From Aliivibrio sp. EL58 (lineage in GTDB: Bacteria > Pseudomonadota > Gammaproteobacteria > Enterobacterales > Vibrionaceae), in the NCBI RefSeq assembly GCF_900312675.1, contig NZ_OMPC01000001.1, forward strand, positions 665,633-729,632: a DNA stretch of 64,000 nucleotides. Reading direction: 5' to 3'. The stretch's first letter is position 1. Every line of letters starts with the position of its first letter. The notes under the pieces were generated by a model. That model searched no databases. It was given only the letters and a program-made list of their open reading frames with translations, and was not told the DNA's origin. Positions 55,005 through 63,590 of this stretch are shown piece after piece. Made by a program: the position numbers and the translations under genes.

Positions 55005-55206
55005 ACAAATCCTTTTTAATCTTTCAATCCCGCCATCAGTATAGTTAAAAAGCAAAAAAGGGCAGGATAAGCGTGATAGATATAAGAGATAGAACACGAA
55101 GAACTGATCTATGCCATAAAGTTGTGAAAGTTGCTTCACTATTGCTTGACCAACATAGCGCTTAGAACTAAATTTATAAAAAAGCAGGTAGGGGTTCAGA
55201 GACGTT

Positions 55207-55443
55207 ATGAAAGTAGAAGCAATTGGTAAAATTCAAACCGAATCTATTGAAAGAGATAGAAGCCAAGAAGAGTTAAAAAACAGCATTAGTAACATGAAAA
55301 TGCAGAACGAAGGTGTGTACGACCAAAAAGCCATTAATTTCGCTATGAAGCGCGGAGAATTAAGAGAGCAAGAAATCGAATCAAGAGTGAACCGATTAAA
55401 AGTCTACATGGACCAACAGCGTAATTTAAACAACATCGCCTAA
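55207..55443 (+). CDS. Small coiled-coil protein of unknown function
   Basis: A 78-residue, highly charged protein (KVEAIGKIQTESIERDRSQ..., then RGELREQEIESRVNRLKVYM) predicted to be helical. It has no membrane segment or known motif. Only a weak ribosome-binding site (CAGAGACGTT) precedes the ATG, but the codon pattern and length support a gene. Confidence 0.55.
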   Translation: MKVEAIGKIQTESIERDRSQEELKNSISNMKMQNEGVYDQKAINFAMKRGELREQEIESRVNRLKVYMDQQRNLNNIA

Positions 55444-55511
55444 CGCTTGATGATTAAGACAATGAGCCCCATTTCTTAGTCATCAAGATCGTCATATCTG
55501 CTTATTGCCCA

Positions 55512-55607
55512 TTATTTAAAACGAATCGCAATGCCGGCATAGAACGCATCGTTATCAACAAACTCTTCATCCACGTCTTTATAGCCCACCTTCGCTGTGT
55601 CTTGTCT
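55512..55607 (-). pseudogene. C-terminal remnant of an outer-membrane protein gene
   Basis: On the minus strand a 31-codon stretch ends VGYKDVDEEFVDNDAFYAGIAIRFK-stop (cited as a pattern: GYKDVDEEF, then DNDAFYAGIAIRF plus Lys). The alternating pattern and the last strand ending in Arg-Phe-Lys are typical of a beta-barrel C-terminus. It is preceded by an in-frame TAG at 55608 and has no start, so it is a gene fragment. The nuclease/helicase gene stops just upstream of the break, at 55634. Confidence 0.65.
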
Positions 55608-55633
55608 CTACGGGTCACAATCAGAACTATGGG

Positions 55634-57493
55634 TTAGGTATTTATAGTAGCGGCAGCCTCAAGGCTTTCACTTAACTCATTTTCTTTATGATAAGTGGCT
55701 AATAAATTATGAGTTGCGCGGGTCATACCCACGTATAGACGACGAATATCTTCTGATCTATCACTGCTTTTTTTAGGGATATTTGATGAGTTTAGAATGA
55801 CAACAGTTTTAAACTCTAGCCCTTTACTACTTGGGATTGGCAGGACATTAACAACATTTGTGCTTGGGTTATATTTTTTCTTATACTCAGATTTAGCGAG
55901 TAAAATATAAGGAATATTTTTAGCTTTTAATGCTTCAGACACTTTTGTTCCAATATGCTTACAAGGGTAGATAATGGCAATATCACTCCACGCATAACCA
56001 TTTTTTTGCCAATGTAATAAACATTTTATTGCATATTCAACTTCTTGCTCCATTGTTGAAAACTTTTTAACAACAGGATGAGTACCAGTAATACCAGCAG
56101 ATTCTGGGTGAATTAATGGGATTTCCTTAGCGTCTGAATTTTCAAAATATTGCTTAGCAAAATTATATGAGAAAGACAGGATCTCTCTTGTATTACGATA
56201 ATTTAAACGTAGTACAGTTGTTCGACCTTGAGCCTGAATACCAACACTTGCTAAGCTAAAATCTAAGTTATTTTTCTTTTTATAGATTGATTGAGCATCA
56301 TCATAAAGAAGTAATAGAGAGTTGGTATCTGGATCGATCATTTGAGTAATTAATGTCAGCCATTCAGCTTCAAAATCATGGCCCTCATCAATTAATAATG
56401 CACCGTATTGTCCTTTTGGAATATCTCCTTTTTCCACACCACTAATAACGGTTTCTACTTGTCGCTCCCAGTAAGGCGCTTCACCTTTTATTACGTCTAA
56501 ATGATAGGTTTTAATTTGTTGACCGCACCAGTCGTGAAAATGATAAACCTGAACTTGTCCTGAAATGCCTTTATCATCAATAAAACTGCGTAATCTTGCA
56601 GCTAACGTAATATTAAAACAAAGAACTAGAATTGGTTTTTTTAGCTGTTCAGCCAAATGTAAACAGCGATAGCCTAAGATGAGTGTTTTTCCAGAGCCTG
56701 CTACACCATGGATTACACGATGTCCGTCACCTAAACTTCGAGCTAATTGCTCCTGTTGAATATCCATGATTTTTATAATGTCAGGGATATGGGCATTGGT
56801 ATTTACTGATTCGTCGTCATTATCTAAAGGTAATAGAGTTTGTTGTTCAGAGGTTGAAATACGAATTTCAGGGAAAAGATGCCAACGAATACGGTCAATT
56901 TGAGGCAATGTTAATTTGTTTCCAAACTGATAATTAAACATATGCCACAGCTTAGATTGAAAATGCTCAGGATCTATTGTACTTACCATTTCATCTTTGC
57001 AGATTACCAGATGATGAGGGAGTATTGAGTCTTGGGCTTCTAAGGGAATAGCTCTATCTAATTGCGCTCGAGAAATATTGGTTAGCACAACACCATAGCC
57101 ATAAGGAACGCATAAATTGCCTTTGTATTTCCCTTCTTGATTGATAAGTAATTTATCTCGTTTGAGCTTATCGATAACCTGATAACTGCATTGACGAACT
57201 TGTTCAATAGGGTTACTGGTTGTTTCAATTCCTTTAGGGGTCAGTAATTCAACTCGAGCGGCATCAATATTTTTGATTGTATCAAGTTTCCAGTCTTTTA
57301 CTTCAAGAAATAGTAATCCACGAGCAGGATGAAGAATTATAAAGTCTGGATAGCGACGCAGACGACCTACAGGAATGTCATACCAGCAAACATAATCATC
57401 TTCTAATAAGCTTTCTAGACGTTGAGCAAAACGTTTTTCACCTGATGTCATTTTTGATAAGCAGGTGTTTAATGTAGGTATTAACTCAGCCAT
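55634..57493 (-). CDS. NERD-domain nuclease fused to a UvrD/Rep-like helicase
   Basis: A 619-residue protein. Residues 15-115 are a NERD domain (PDFIILHPARGLLFLEVKDW has the Asp and Glu-x-Lys catalytic set). An SF1 helicase follows: Walker A GVAGSGKT at 263-270, motif II LLIDEGHDF at 366-374, LNYRNTREIL, SKGLEFKTVVIL and motif VI RLYVGMTRATHNL near the end. Such proteins are known from phage-defence and DNA-processing loci. It is divergent from the HNH gene at 57717. The AT-rich gene sits beside a broken outer-membrane protein gene, a sign of recent insertion. Confidence 0.87.
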   Translation of the reverse strand: MAELIPTLNTCLSKMTSGEKRFAQRLESLLEDDYVCWYDIPVGRLRRYPDFIILHPARGLLFLEVKDWKLDTIKNIDAARVELLTPKGIETTSNPIEQVRQCSYQVIDKLKRDKLLINQEGKYKGNLCVPYGYGVVLTNISRAQLDRAIPLEAQDSILPHHLVICKDEMVSTIDPEHFQSKLWHMFNYQFGNKLTLPQIDRIRWHLFPEIRISTSEQQTLLPLDNDDESVNTNAHIPDIIKIMDIQQEQLARSLGDGHRVIHGVAGSGKTLILGYRCLHLAEQLKKPILVLCFNITLAARLRSFIDDKGISGQVQVYHFHDWCGQQIKTYHLDVIKGEAPYWERQVETVISGVEKGDIPKGQYGALLIDEGHDFEAEWLTLITQMIDPDTNSLLLLYDDAQSIYKKKNNLDFSLASVGIQAQGRTTVLRLNYRNTREILSFSYNFAKQYFENSDAKEIPLIHPESAGITGTHPVVKKFSTMEQEVEYAIKCLLHWQKNGYAWSDIAIIYPCKHIGTKVSEALKAKNIPYILLAKSEYKKKYNPSTNVVNVLPIPSSKGLEFKTVVILNSSNIPKKSSDRSEDIRRLYVGMTRATHNLLATYHKENELSESLEAAATINT

Positions 57494-57716
57494 GTACTAC
57501 TCAAGACAATAATTTTGGCTAAATTATAGGGTTATATTCGATTAAAATTTGTGAGGGATGACTAACTAAAGTAAAACTTTGATTTAAATATATTTATATA
57601 GAGTCTAAGTGGATATTTTTTATTAGAAAATAGTACTTTATAATGCTTTGTGCACCGTGTTGTTGTATCTTTATTGACTGTCTATACCGTTTGATTTTAG
57701 TTTATTAAGGTGATGT

Positions 57717-58844
57717 ATGTCTGTTGAGTATTATGTAGACAAGTTCCGTAATTTAAACATGAATAGTTGTAAGGGGAAGAAAAGTCCTCATAAAGTATGC
57801 ATGTTACTTGCTGTTATGGATTTAATACAGGCAGGATATATTTATGAAAATAAGATTAAACTCGATGTGACTTTGAAAGAGCGCTTCACTTATTTTTTTA
57901 ATGAGCGTAAGCAAGGTCAGGATAGAGATACTCCAGAAAATCCTTTTTATCATTTAAAAAGTGAAGGTTTTTGGCATTTAAGTTATCAAGAGGGTATTGA
58001 TGCTTCTCTTATTAAAGGGTATTCAAACAAAGCGGTTGATTATGCTTATTTGGATTGTGAGCTTTTTGATTACTTAAAAAGTTCAATAGTGGTTAATGAC
58101 TTTAAAGATGCATTAGTCGAGAATTTATCTGATCTAACCGATCTTTATATTCAATGGCTTATTGATATTGGTAAATCAGAAAAAACAGCTAAAAATTATT
58201 CTCACGCGATTCGAGGCTCTATTTCCAACTGGATGGTACAAGAGAATCTTATAGATGCGCCATTAACAGAAGTGAAGTCTTTTCGAGAGTTTTGTCGTCT
58301 TTCAGAAAGAGCTCGCTCTCTTGAGAAATTCAAAGAATTTAATGCTAGAGGAAACAGTATGTATAGTGCTGCATTAAACTCATATCAGCGATTTCTTGCT
58401 GATTTATCTCAAATAGATGTAAAAGCTGATATCCAAGATATTTTTCAAGATAAAAAACTAAGCCAAACTGAAAAATCGATAATGATTAATACCAGAATGG
58501 GACAGGGAACCTTTAGAAAGCAACTTATTGAAATGTGGAAGGGATGCTCGGTAACTGGATATAAAAATACACAGATGTTAGTTGCATCGCACATTAAACC
58601 TTGGCGAGATGCTAATAATGATGAGCGATTAGATAAATTTAATGGTTTATTATTACTTGCAAACTTAGACAAAGCGTTTGATCTTGGGTTTATTTCTTTT
58701 GAGAATTCAGGAAAAGTCATGGTATCGAAACAATTAGAGAAGCCAGAAGTATTAGGCATTACTGATGGAATGTCCTTTCATGTAAATAGAGAACATGAGA
58801 AATATTTAAAGCACCATCGAATGACTTTATTTAAAGGATTATAA
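57717..58844 (+). CDS. HNH endonuclease with McrA-like head domain
   Basis: A 375-residue protein. The N-terminal part (about 5-95: GKKSPHKVCMLLAVMDLIQAG, PFYHLKSEGFWHL) resembles the head domain of ScoMcrA-type type IV restriction enzymes. The middle (140-235) has YIQWLIDIGKSEKTAKNYS, similar in pattern to recombinase core-binding domains, and the GNSMYSAALNSYQRFL segment seen in many HNH defence nucleases. The HNH site is at 277-330 (SHIKPW with His292, FNGLLLLANLDKAFD). No methylase or Dnd genes adjoin, but a modification-dependent restriction role is plausible. Its stop overlaps the convergent methyltransferase by 6 bases. Confidence 0.82.
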   Translation: MSVEYYVDKFRNLNMNSCKGKKSPHKVCMLLAVMDLIQAGYIYENKIKLDVTLKERFTYFFNERKQGQDRDTPENPFYHLKSEGFWHLSYQEGIDASLIKGYSNKAVDYAYLDCELFDYLKSSIVVNDFKDALVENLSDLTDLYIQWLIDIGKSEKTAKNYSHAIRGSISNWMVQENLIDAPLTEVKSFREFCRLSERARSLEKFKEFNARGNSMYSAALNSYQRFLADLSQIDVKADIQDIFQDKKLSQTEKSIMINTRMGQGTFRKQLIEMWKGCSVTGYKNTQMLVASHIKPWRDANNDERLDKFNGLLLLANLDKAFDLGFISFENSGKVMVSKQLEKPEVLGITDGMSFHVNREHEKYLKHHRMTLFKGL

Positions 58845-59423
58845 TTTAAATAAAACTACATTTAACCATTTTTCATCGGCTCTATCTGGTCGCAAGTCTT
58901 CTGTAATCCATGTCTTTTGAATTGAAAGAGGCAGCGTAGACAGTAATTGGTTTAATAGTATTTCATTTAAGTTAGTAAAACGACGTCCATTACGTTCTAC
59001 TTCAGCATTCCCATATTTGAATGAGCAATAGAAAATACCACCGGTTTTAAGAAATTGACTTAAATGAAGGAGTGTTGCTACTAGCTCATTCATTGGTACG
59101 TGAAGTAATGAAGCGCAAGCCCAAATACCATCTTGGCTATTATGCTCAGTAGTAAAACTTAAAAAAGTGGAATGCTGAATAGGGTGATTAGTATACTTTT
59201 CTGCAAGAGTGATTAGTTCTTTACTTGCATCAAAAGCGATAACATCATGACCTTGATTTGAGAAATGCAGAGTGTCACGGCCAGAGCCACACCCTGCATC
59301 AATAATTTTTGCATTGGCTGGTAAGTAAGGTATGAATTCTTGGTAGAGAGATTCAACATTTACATCAATCGTATTATTAAAAAAAGCATCTGCGTTGTTA
59401 CTGTAATAATTTCGAGTAGCCAT
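58839..59423 (-). CDS. Class I SAM-dependent methyltransferase
   Basis: A 194-residue methyltransferase. Motif I is IIDAGCGSGRDTLHF, followed by IAFDASKEL (motif II) and DGIWACASLLHVP (motif IV). The sequence is TehB/UbiE-like, acting on small molecules more likely than DNA, since no NPPY or PCQ motif is present. Convergent and overlapping with the HNH gene, so the two may regulate each other or simply be packed together. Confidence 0.83.
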   Translation of the reverse strand: MATRNYYSNNADAFFNNTIDVNVESLYQEFIPYLPANAKIIDAGCGSGRDTLHFSNQGHDVIAFDASKELITLAEKYTNHPIQHSTFLSFTTEHNSQDGIWACASLLHVPMNELVATLLHLSQFLKTGGIFYCSFKYGNAEVERNGRRFTNLNEILLNQLLSTLPLSIQKTWITEDLRPDRADEKWLNVVLFKL

Positions 59424-59504
59424 GACGTTTAACCATATGGATTATTTTCCTCAAATCATACCAAGCTTTTCTTTTGTAATGAAATAATTAGCTATTTACT
59501 GTGC

Positions 59505-60551
59505 TCACTCCCACTCTTTAATCCTACGTGTCTCCTTCTTTGGTATATCGGCTTTCTTTACCTTTAATCGCAATTCTCCATCCACTCGTTCTCTGGTTGG
59601 TATGGCTAACCTATCAATATCGCCTTGTAGGGTGTGCGCCAAATCTTCGGCAAAGTGGCTGCAGTGAAAGTGCCATGAGTGAGTCCAGTTCCCAATAGTT
59701 TGGTCTTTATTTGGCTCGGTTAATTGCTGCCAGTGAGCGCCACAGTTCACGTTAACAACATTGCTTGGTGCATCCTCTGGTAAACCTACGCGTCCGCAAC
59801 GTGGGGCTAGGCCTGCGCGTTTTATGTTTGAGATTTTTAAAGCGCTATCAAATGGGCTTTGGTAGTTGGTAATGCGCGCGGCTTGAGAAAATAATGGGTT
59901 AGATTTGTTGTCATCTTGGTGTAATGATTGTCTGGCAATATCGGCACCTATAAAGCAGATCTGGCCAACGTTCCAGTGAATGCGCTGTAGGGTCCGGTTT
60001 TTACTGGCTTGGTAAAAGGCTTCTCGTATGACATAAGCCCCTGTTGAGTGGCCAAGTAAATGCACATCAATATCACACTGGTTCTCGTGCTCTTTAAGTT
60101 GATTTATCGCCAGTGGAGTAATACCCGCAGTCACTAATTTTAGTGCACTTTGGTAGGCGTCCATTCTGTCTTCAAGGTAGTTGAGCGTATAAGTTGCACA
60201 AGGCCAATCAAAACTCACAATGGTGCCTGTGAATCCGTGTTGTTTTAAGTGGGTATCTAACAATTTATGGCGTGCAATGACTTCTTCTTGGCTGTTGTTG
60301 TACCCATGAGCAAAGAACAGAATATTACCGGTTTTAAATTGGGCGAGTGGGTGCTCGTTAGGGTGATGTCCTGTTGTGGCGTCTTGGGTTAACTTCTTTA
60401 TCCACTGCTCTTGCGTTAATTGATGGGTGTTTGGGTCGGGAGTGGTGGCGTTGTTGGGTAGCATAAGATAGTGCGCATCCCCTGGCTCATTTGAGTATTG
60501 ACTATTTGGAATAGTATTCTTGATTTGTCGAGTGCTTAATATGAATATCAT
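59505..60551 (-). CDS. Alpha/beta hydrolase, DUF900 type
   Basis: A 348-residue hydrolase with the nucleophile elbow GHSTGAYVI (Ser near residue 170) and an upstream FFAHGYNNS oxyanion-hole strand. The FDWPCATYTLNYLEDRMDAY stretch is seen in DUF900-type serine esterases. No signal peptide. No obvious partner gene; substrate unknown. Confidence 0.8.
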   Translation of the reverse strand: MIFILSTRQIKNTIPNSQYSNEPGDAHYLMLPNNATTPDPNTHQLTQEQWIKKLTQDATTGHHPNEHPLAQFKTGNILFFAHGYNNSQEEVIARHKLLDTHLKQHGFTGTIVSFDWPCATYTLNYLEDRMDAYQSALKLVTAGITPLAINQLKEHENQCDIDVHLLGHSTGAYVIREAFYQASKNRTLQRIHWNVGQICFIGADIARQSLHQDDNKSNPLFSQAARITNYQSPFDSALKISNIKRAGLAPRCGRVGLPEDAPSNVVNVNCGAHWQQLTEPNKDQTIGNWTHSWHFHCSHFAEDLAHTLQGDIDRLAIPTRERVDGELRLKVKKADIPKKETRRIKEWE

Positions 60552-60933
60552 GTGACATCCTTGTAACCTTATTTTTAGAGGTAACTAGAATAAAAGCTTT
60601 TATAAAGGTGACAAACTGCAATAAAAGAAATTGTGAACGAGGATAAAAGAGCAATGAAAGCGATGTATAAGTGTATCACTCTTAAGACTTTATAGTCTGT
60701 ATTTGAATTAACTATGTGTTATATCAATAAGTTAAATTATATTTGTATTTATGAACCTAGATCATGAGTTTGTGAATAAAACGTTTCCATTAAACAATAA
60801 ATAAAGCATAATTCGCCCTATAACAACTTGAGATACACTCTTTTAAGTAAAATTTCAGCAAAAAGATGCATATAAGCACGGCTGGACTAGGTGATATTGG
60901 CTTAATTAGTAATAAGATAAGGGTATGTTTAAT
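60552..60933. other. Intergenic DNA
   Basis: 382 bases of AT-rich DNA with no convincing gene. A small AGACT-TTAT-AGTCT palindrome lies near 60690. It contains the promoter of the small gene at 60934. Confidence 0.35.
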
Positions 60934-61047
60934 ATGGGTGGACAAAGCACATTCATGATATTTATGGGTTTTTTAATTACAGGATTAGCTGTTGTTATCA
61001 TTCCTATGGCAATACACACATTTCGCATATTAAGGGAAAAAGAGTAA
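60934..61047 (+). CDS. 37-residue single-helix membrane protein
   Basis: Found in the intergenic DNA: MGGQSTFMIFMGFLITGLAV, then VIIPMAIHTFRILREKE. One membrane helix (about 6-27) and a basic/acidic tail. The ATG at 60934 follows a TAAGGG ten bases upstream; an in-frame ATG at 60925 gives three more residues. Its build matches the 40-residue protein at 35360 (one helix, tail ending KE). Function unknown. Confidence 0.62.
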   Translation: MGGQSTFMIFMGFLITGLAVVIIPMAIHTFRILREKE

Positions 61048-61074
61048 TTTCTTAATACGCAGTATCAGTTAAAC

Positions 61075-61105
61075 TAGGGCTTTCTTTTTTAGATCGGAAG
61101 CCCTA
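61075..61105 (+). promoter_or_regulatory. Hairpin covering the ribosome-binding site of the next gene
   Basis: Perfect 8-base stem TAGGGCTT/AAGCCCTA with a 15-base loop (arms 61075-61082 and 61098-61105). The second arm overlaps the last bases of the GGAAG site and ends directly before the ATG at 61106, so the hairpin could limit translation. The T-rich loop might alternatively act as part of a terminator for the small gene upstream. Confidence 0.5.
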
Positions 61106-62059
61106 ATGTCTCACTATTCACTTATCGATATTCCTTTTAACCTCAGACACACCTGCTGGTTTTGTGGTGAGCCTTCGTTCGATCTCCTCTCTTTTCCTAA
61201 ATCATCACATCAAGTAAGTAAAATTGCTCATCAACCGATTGAATTGCCCGCATGCAAAGAGTGTTTGGCGCTGCCATCGGCTGGGGTATCTGAATCTATC
61301 TGGTCGTTTCGTGATCAAATCAAACACGCATTAATGAATAAGTACGCTAAGCATTTGGGTATTGGCTTGCAATGGACTAAAGAAGAGCTCGAAGCTTCTG
61401 AATTTCATGGGGCGATACTAGAAGGCTTTGGTAAAAGTGCATGGCCGATGTATGAAATTGCGAAAGAGCGTGTTGAGTATATTGGTTGGGATTTAATGGT
61501 GAATGGCGAGCCTTTAGATGGGTTTGATGAAAGTTATGGTTATGAATTTAACGGTGTGCGTTATTTAAGTATTCAGACTTGTATTGAGTATCATGTAAAA
61601 GCGATGTCGTTGGATCTGGTGTTGCTAGAAACCTTAATCGAGATTGTTGGTTCTGAGCGTTTTGCTTATGCGCTGCGTATTGCTGAGCTAAATCGTGATG
61701 TCTCTTATCGAGAGCGTTTGTCAATTATTGATGAGATAAAAAACCAAGAGCAAGATAAAGACGATCTTCGTGCGTTAAATGAGGCTGAGAAATCAAGTGT
61801 TGTTCTTCCTCTTGTTGCTGTTGTTATGAATGAAGCGACGGCTCAGCCAGAGGCAATTGAGTGGGCGATTACCCATTCATGCACCACATTAGAGTGCTTA
61901 ATTGAGCAAGAAGATGCTTTTTTTGATGCGTTTGAGCACTTGGGCGGACCAACGGCGTTTGCGCTATTTGATGGGTTGCAATGGTATTTGGCGGCGCGTC
62001 GAGATAATACATGGTGTGTAGAGAGCGATCCTAACGATGAGTTTTGGCGTGAAGCTTAG
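61106..62059 (+). CDS. Zinc-ribbon protein of unknown function
   Basis: A 317-residue cytoplasmic protein. The N-terminal CWFCGEP and CKECLALP pairs form a probable zinc site. The remainder is largely helical, with the acidic C-terminal half carrying a helical repeat-like FAYALRIAELNRDVSYRERL. No family recognised, and no enzyme motif is visible. It is followed by a long hairpin and the convergent FrsA-like gene. Confidence 0.65.
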   Translation: MSHYSLIDIPFNLRHTCWFCGEPSFDLLSFPKSSHQVSKIAHQPIELPACKECLALPSAGVSESIWSFRDQIKHALMNKYAKHLGIGLQWTKEELEASEFHGAILEGFGKSAWPMYEIAKERVEYIGWDLMVNGEPLDGFDESYGYEFNGVRYLSIQTCIEYHVKAMSLDLVLLETLIEIVGSERFAYALRIAELNRDVSYRERLSIIDEIKNQEQDKDDLRALNEAEKSSVVLPLVAVVMNEATAQPEAIEWAITHSCTTLECLIEQEDAFFDAFEHLGGPTAFALFDGLQWYLAARRDNTWCVESDPNDEFWREA

Positions 62060-62073
62060 GGTTTGAAATGAGA

Positions 62074-62122
62074 AATGGCCGCGACTCTCACTAAGGCAGT
62101 ATAAGTGAGAAGCGCGGCCATT
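62074..62122. terminator. Long hairpin between convergent genes
   Basis: Outer perfect 10-base stem AATGGCCGCG/CGCGGCCATT with an inner TCTCACT/AGTGAGA stem. It lies 15 bases after the zinc-ribbon gene and 31 before the convergent gene stop. No strong T run, but the stable stem fits a shared transcript end. Confidence 0.6.
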
Positions 62123-62152
62123 AATGTTTACGGTATGACTAAAAATCGTGAA

Positions 62153-63415
62153 TTAGATGCGATCATTAATAAAGTTAGTGATTGAATCTGCAGCTTCTTG
62201 GCCTTCTGGGCAGTGTCCTTCCTCACCATAAAACTCAACCACACCTTGTGTTGATAGCGCCGCTGTTTTTTGCATGTCTTCTGCTGAAGCAACCATATCA
62301 CCTGATGTGTTGATCACTAGCAGTGGGGTGTTCATGCGTGGTTTGCCATCAAAGTAACCTTTAGTTTTTAAAGACAGTGGAACCGTCAGCTCACCAAATG
62401 AATCCAGTTTAGTGATGTCTGCACCAATACGTTGACCAAAAGATTGTGAGGTCATTAGTGGCAGTTTAGGGAATAAGAAAGGCTTGGTTAATACGCCATC
62501 CACAACGGCACAACGAGCAACAATGGCTTTTAGCTCTGGGTTATCTATCGCAAATTCCATTAATGGAATACCAGCGCCAGATTGTGACAGAACAGCAATG
62601 CGTGTGTTGTCGATACGATCGTCATTTTTTACGAACGCAAGAGCGGCATCGTGTGCTTCGGTCTCTTTACCTAGTTCTAATATGATGTTGTTGTTTAAGC
62701 CTGCACCTGGCATATCAAACGTTAGTACTGCTGTGCCGTTGTTTACGGTGTCAATAAGAGAGCTATGATGTTCAACTAATGCTTTATCTACGCCGCCTGT
62801 CCATAATACAACAGGGGCTTTTTTCGTCCCTTTTGGAAGGTGAAGGATGCCAGTGATGTATGCTGGTGAGATTGATTTATCTGCTAATGGTAATTTTACC
62901 TTTTCTACATTCTCGCGACGTAATGTAGCTGCTTGTATATACGCATCAACCGATTTGTTTAGTGCAGTAAGTTCGTTAGCTTGGTGCAGGTTCGGGTAGC
63001 TTGCGATTAACCAAAACGTTGATGCTTTTTGATATAAAGCGGCAGCGGCTATGCCTGTTACTTGCTTGGCTTGTAGGTTAAAGCGTTCGGCTTCTTTTGC
63101 AAACTCAAACGTCCAGTGGCCTTGTGTGTTTTCATTAGTTGCATCGCGCAGTTTTTTGCCTGCATCAATGCGAGTAAGCACCGCTGCAATTTCAGACTCT
63201 GTTACCCCCATCTCAACCCAGCTATCTAAACGTAGTTCTCGATACCAATTTTCTTGCCCTTCTACAATAAGCTCTGCGCCACGAAAGTTTTGGTGACCTT
63301 CGATGTTTGTCGCGGTATTACTTACGATATCAATGGATGTTTCAGCTGCTGTAGAAGAGGTGCCAAAGGCAGAAAGTGAAGCAGCAATAAATAGAGCAAG
63401 AAGTGGTTTTTTCAT
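62153..63415 (-). CDS. Exported alpha/beta hydrolase, FrsA-like
   Basis: A 420-residue hydrolase with a signal peptide (1-24, ending TAA). The catalytic triad is readable as Ser279 in LSQSGAG, Asp373 in NTSGDMVAS and His401 in EEGHCPEG. The overall length and the helical N-terminal half follow the FrsA/YafA family, but cytoplasmic FrsA lacks a signal peptide, so this is an exported relative. Oddly, the nucleophile elbow is S-Q-S-G-A-G rather than G-x-S-x-G. Substrate unknown. Confidence 0.82.
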   Translation of the reverse strand: MKKPLLALFIAASLSAFGTSSTAAETSIDIVSNTATNIEGHQNFRGAELIVEGQENWYRELRLDSWVEMGVTESEIAAVLTRIDAGKKLRDATNENTQGHWTFEFAKEAERFNLQAKQVTGIAAAALYQKASTFWLIASYPNLHQANELTALNKSVDAYIQAATLRRENVEKVKLPLADKSISPAYITGILHLPKGTKKAPVVLWTGGVDKALVEHHSSLIDTVNNGTAVLTFDMPGAGLNNNIILELGKETEAHDAALAFVKNDDRIDNTRIAVLSQSGAGIPLMEFAIDNPELKAIVARCAVVDGVLTKPFLFPKLPLMTSQSFGQRIGADITKLDSFGELTVPLSLKTKGYFDGKPRMNTPLLVINTSGDMVASAEDMQKTAALSTQGVVEFYGEEGHCPEGQEAADSITNFINDRI

Positions 63416-63514
63416 GATGTCGGCTCCTATATGAGATTGAGTTCAGTATAAGAGGCTTAATGTAAAAAAAATGTCAAAGAGGATTAAGTAATCGTTATTT
63501 TTATTAGAAGTATG

Positions 63515-63551
63515 ATAAAAAAATGACCTTGGCGATAAAGGCCAAGGTCAT
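63515..63551 (-). terminator. Terminator of the DASS transporter gene
   Basis: Perfect 11-base stem ATGACCTTGGC/GCCAAGGTCAT (arms 63523-63533 and 63541-63551), with a seven-T run following on the minus strand, 40 bases after the stop at 63591. Confidence 0.88.
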
Positions 63552-63590
63552 GTTGTTTATGTAGTGGTTCTTAATTAAGCGCGGTCTAGG

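Noticed and set aside
58839-59423. DNA modification methylase partner of the HNH nuclease
   Set aside because: It lacks NPPY/DPPY or PCQ motifs and looks like a small-molecule methyltransferase; a classical restriction-modification pair is therefore unlikely.
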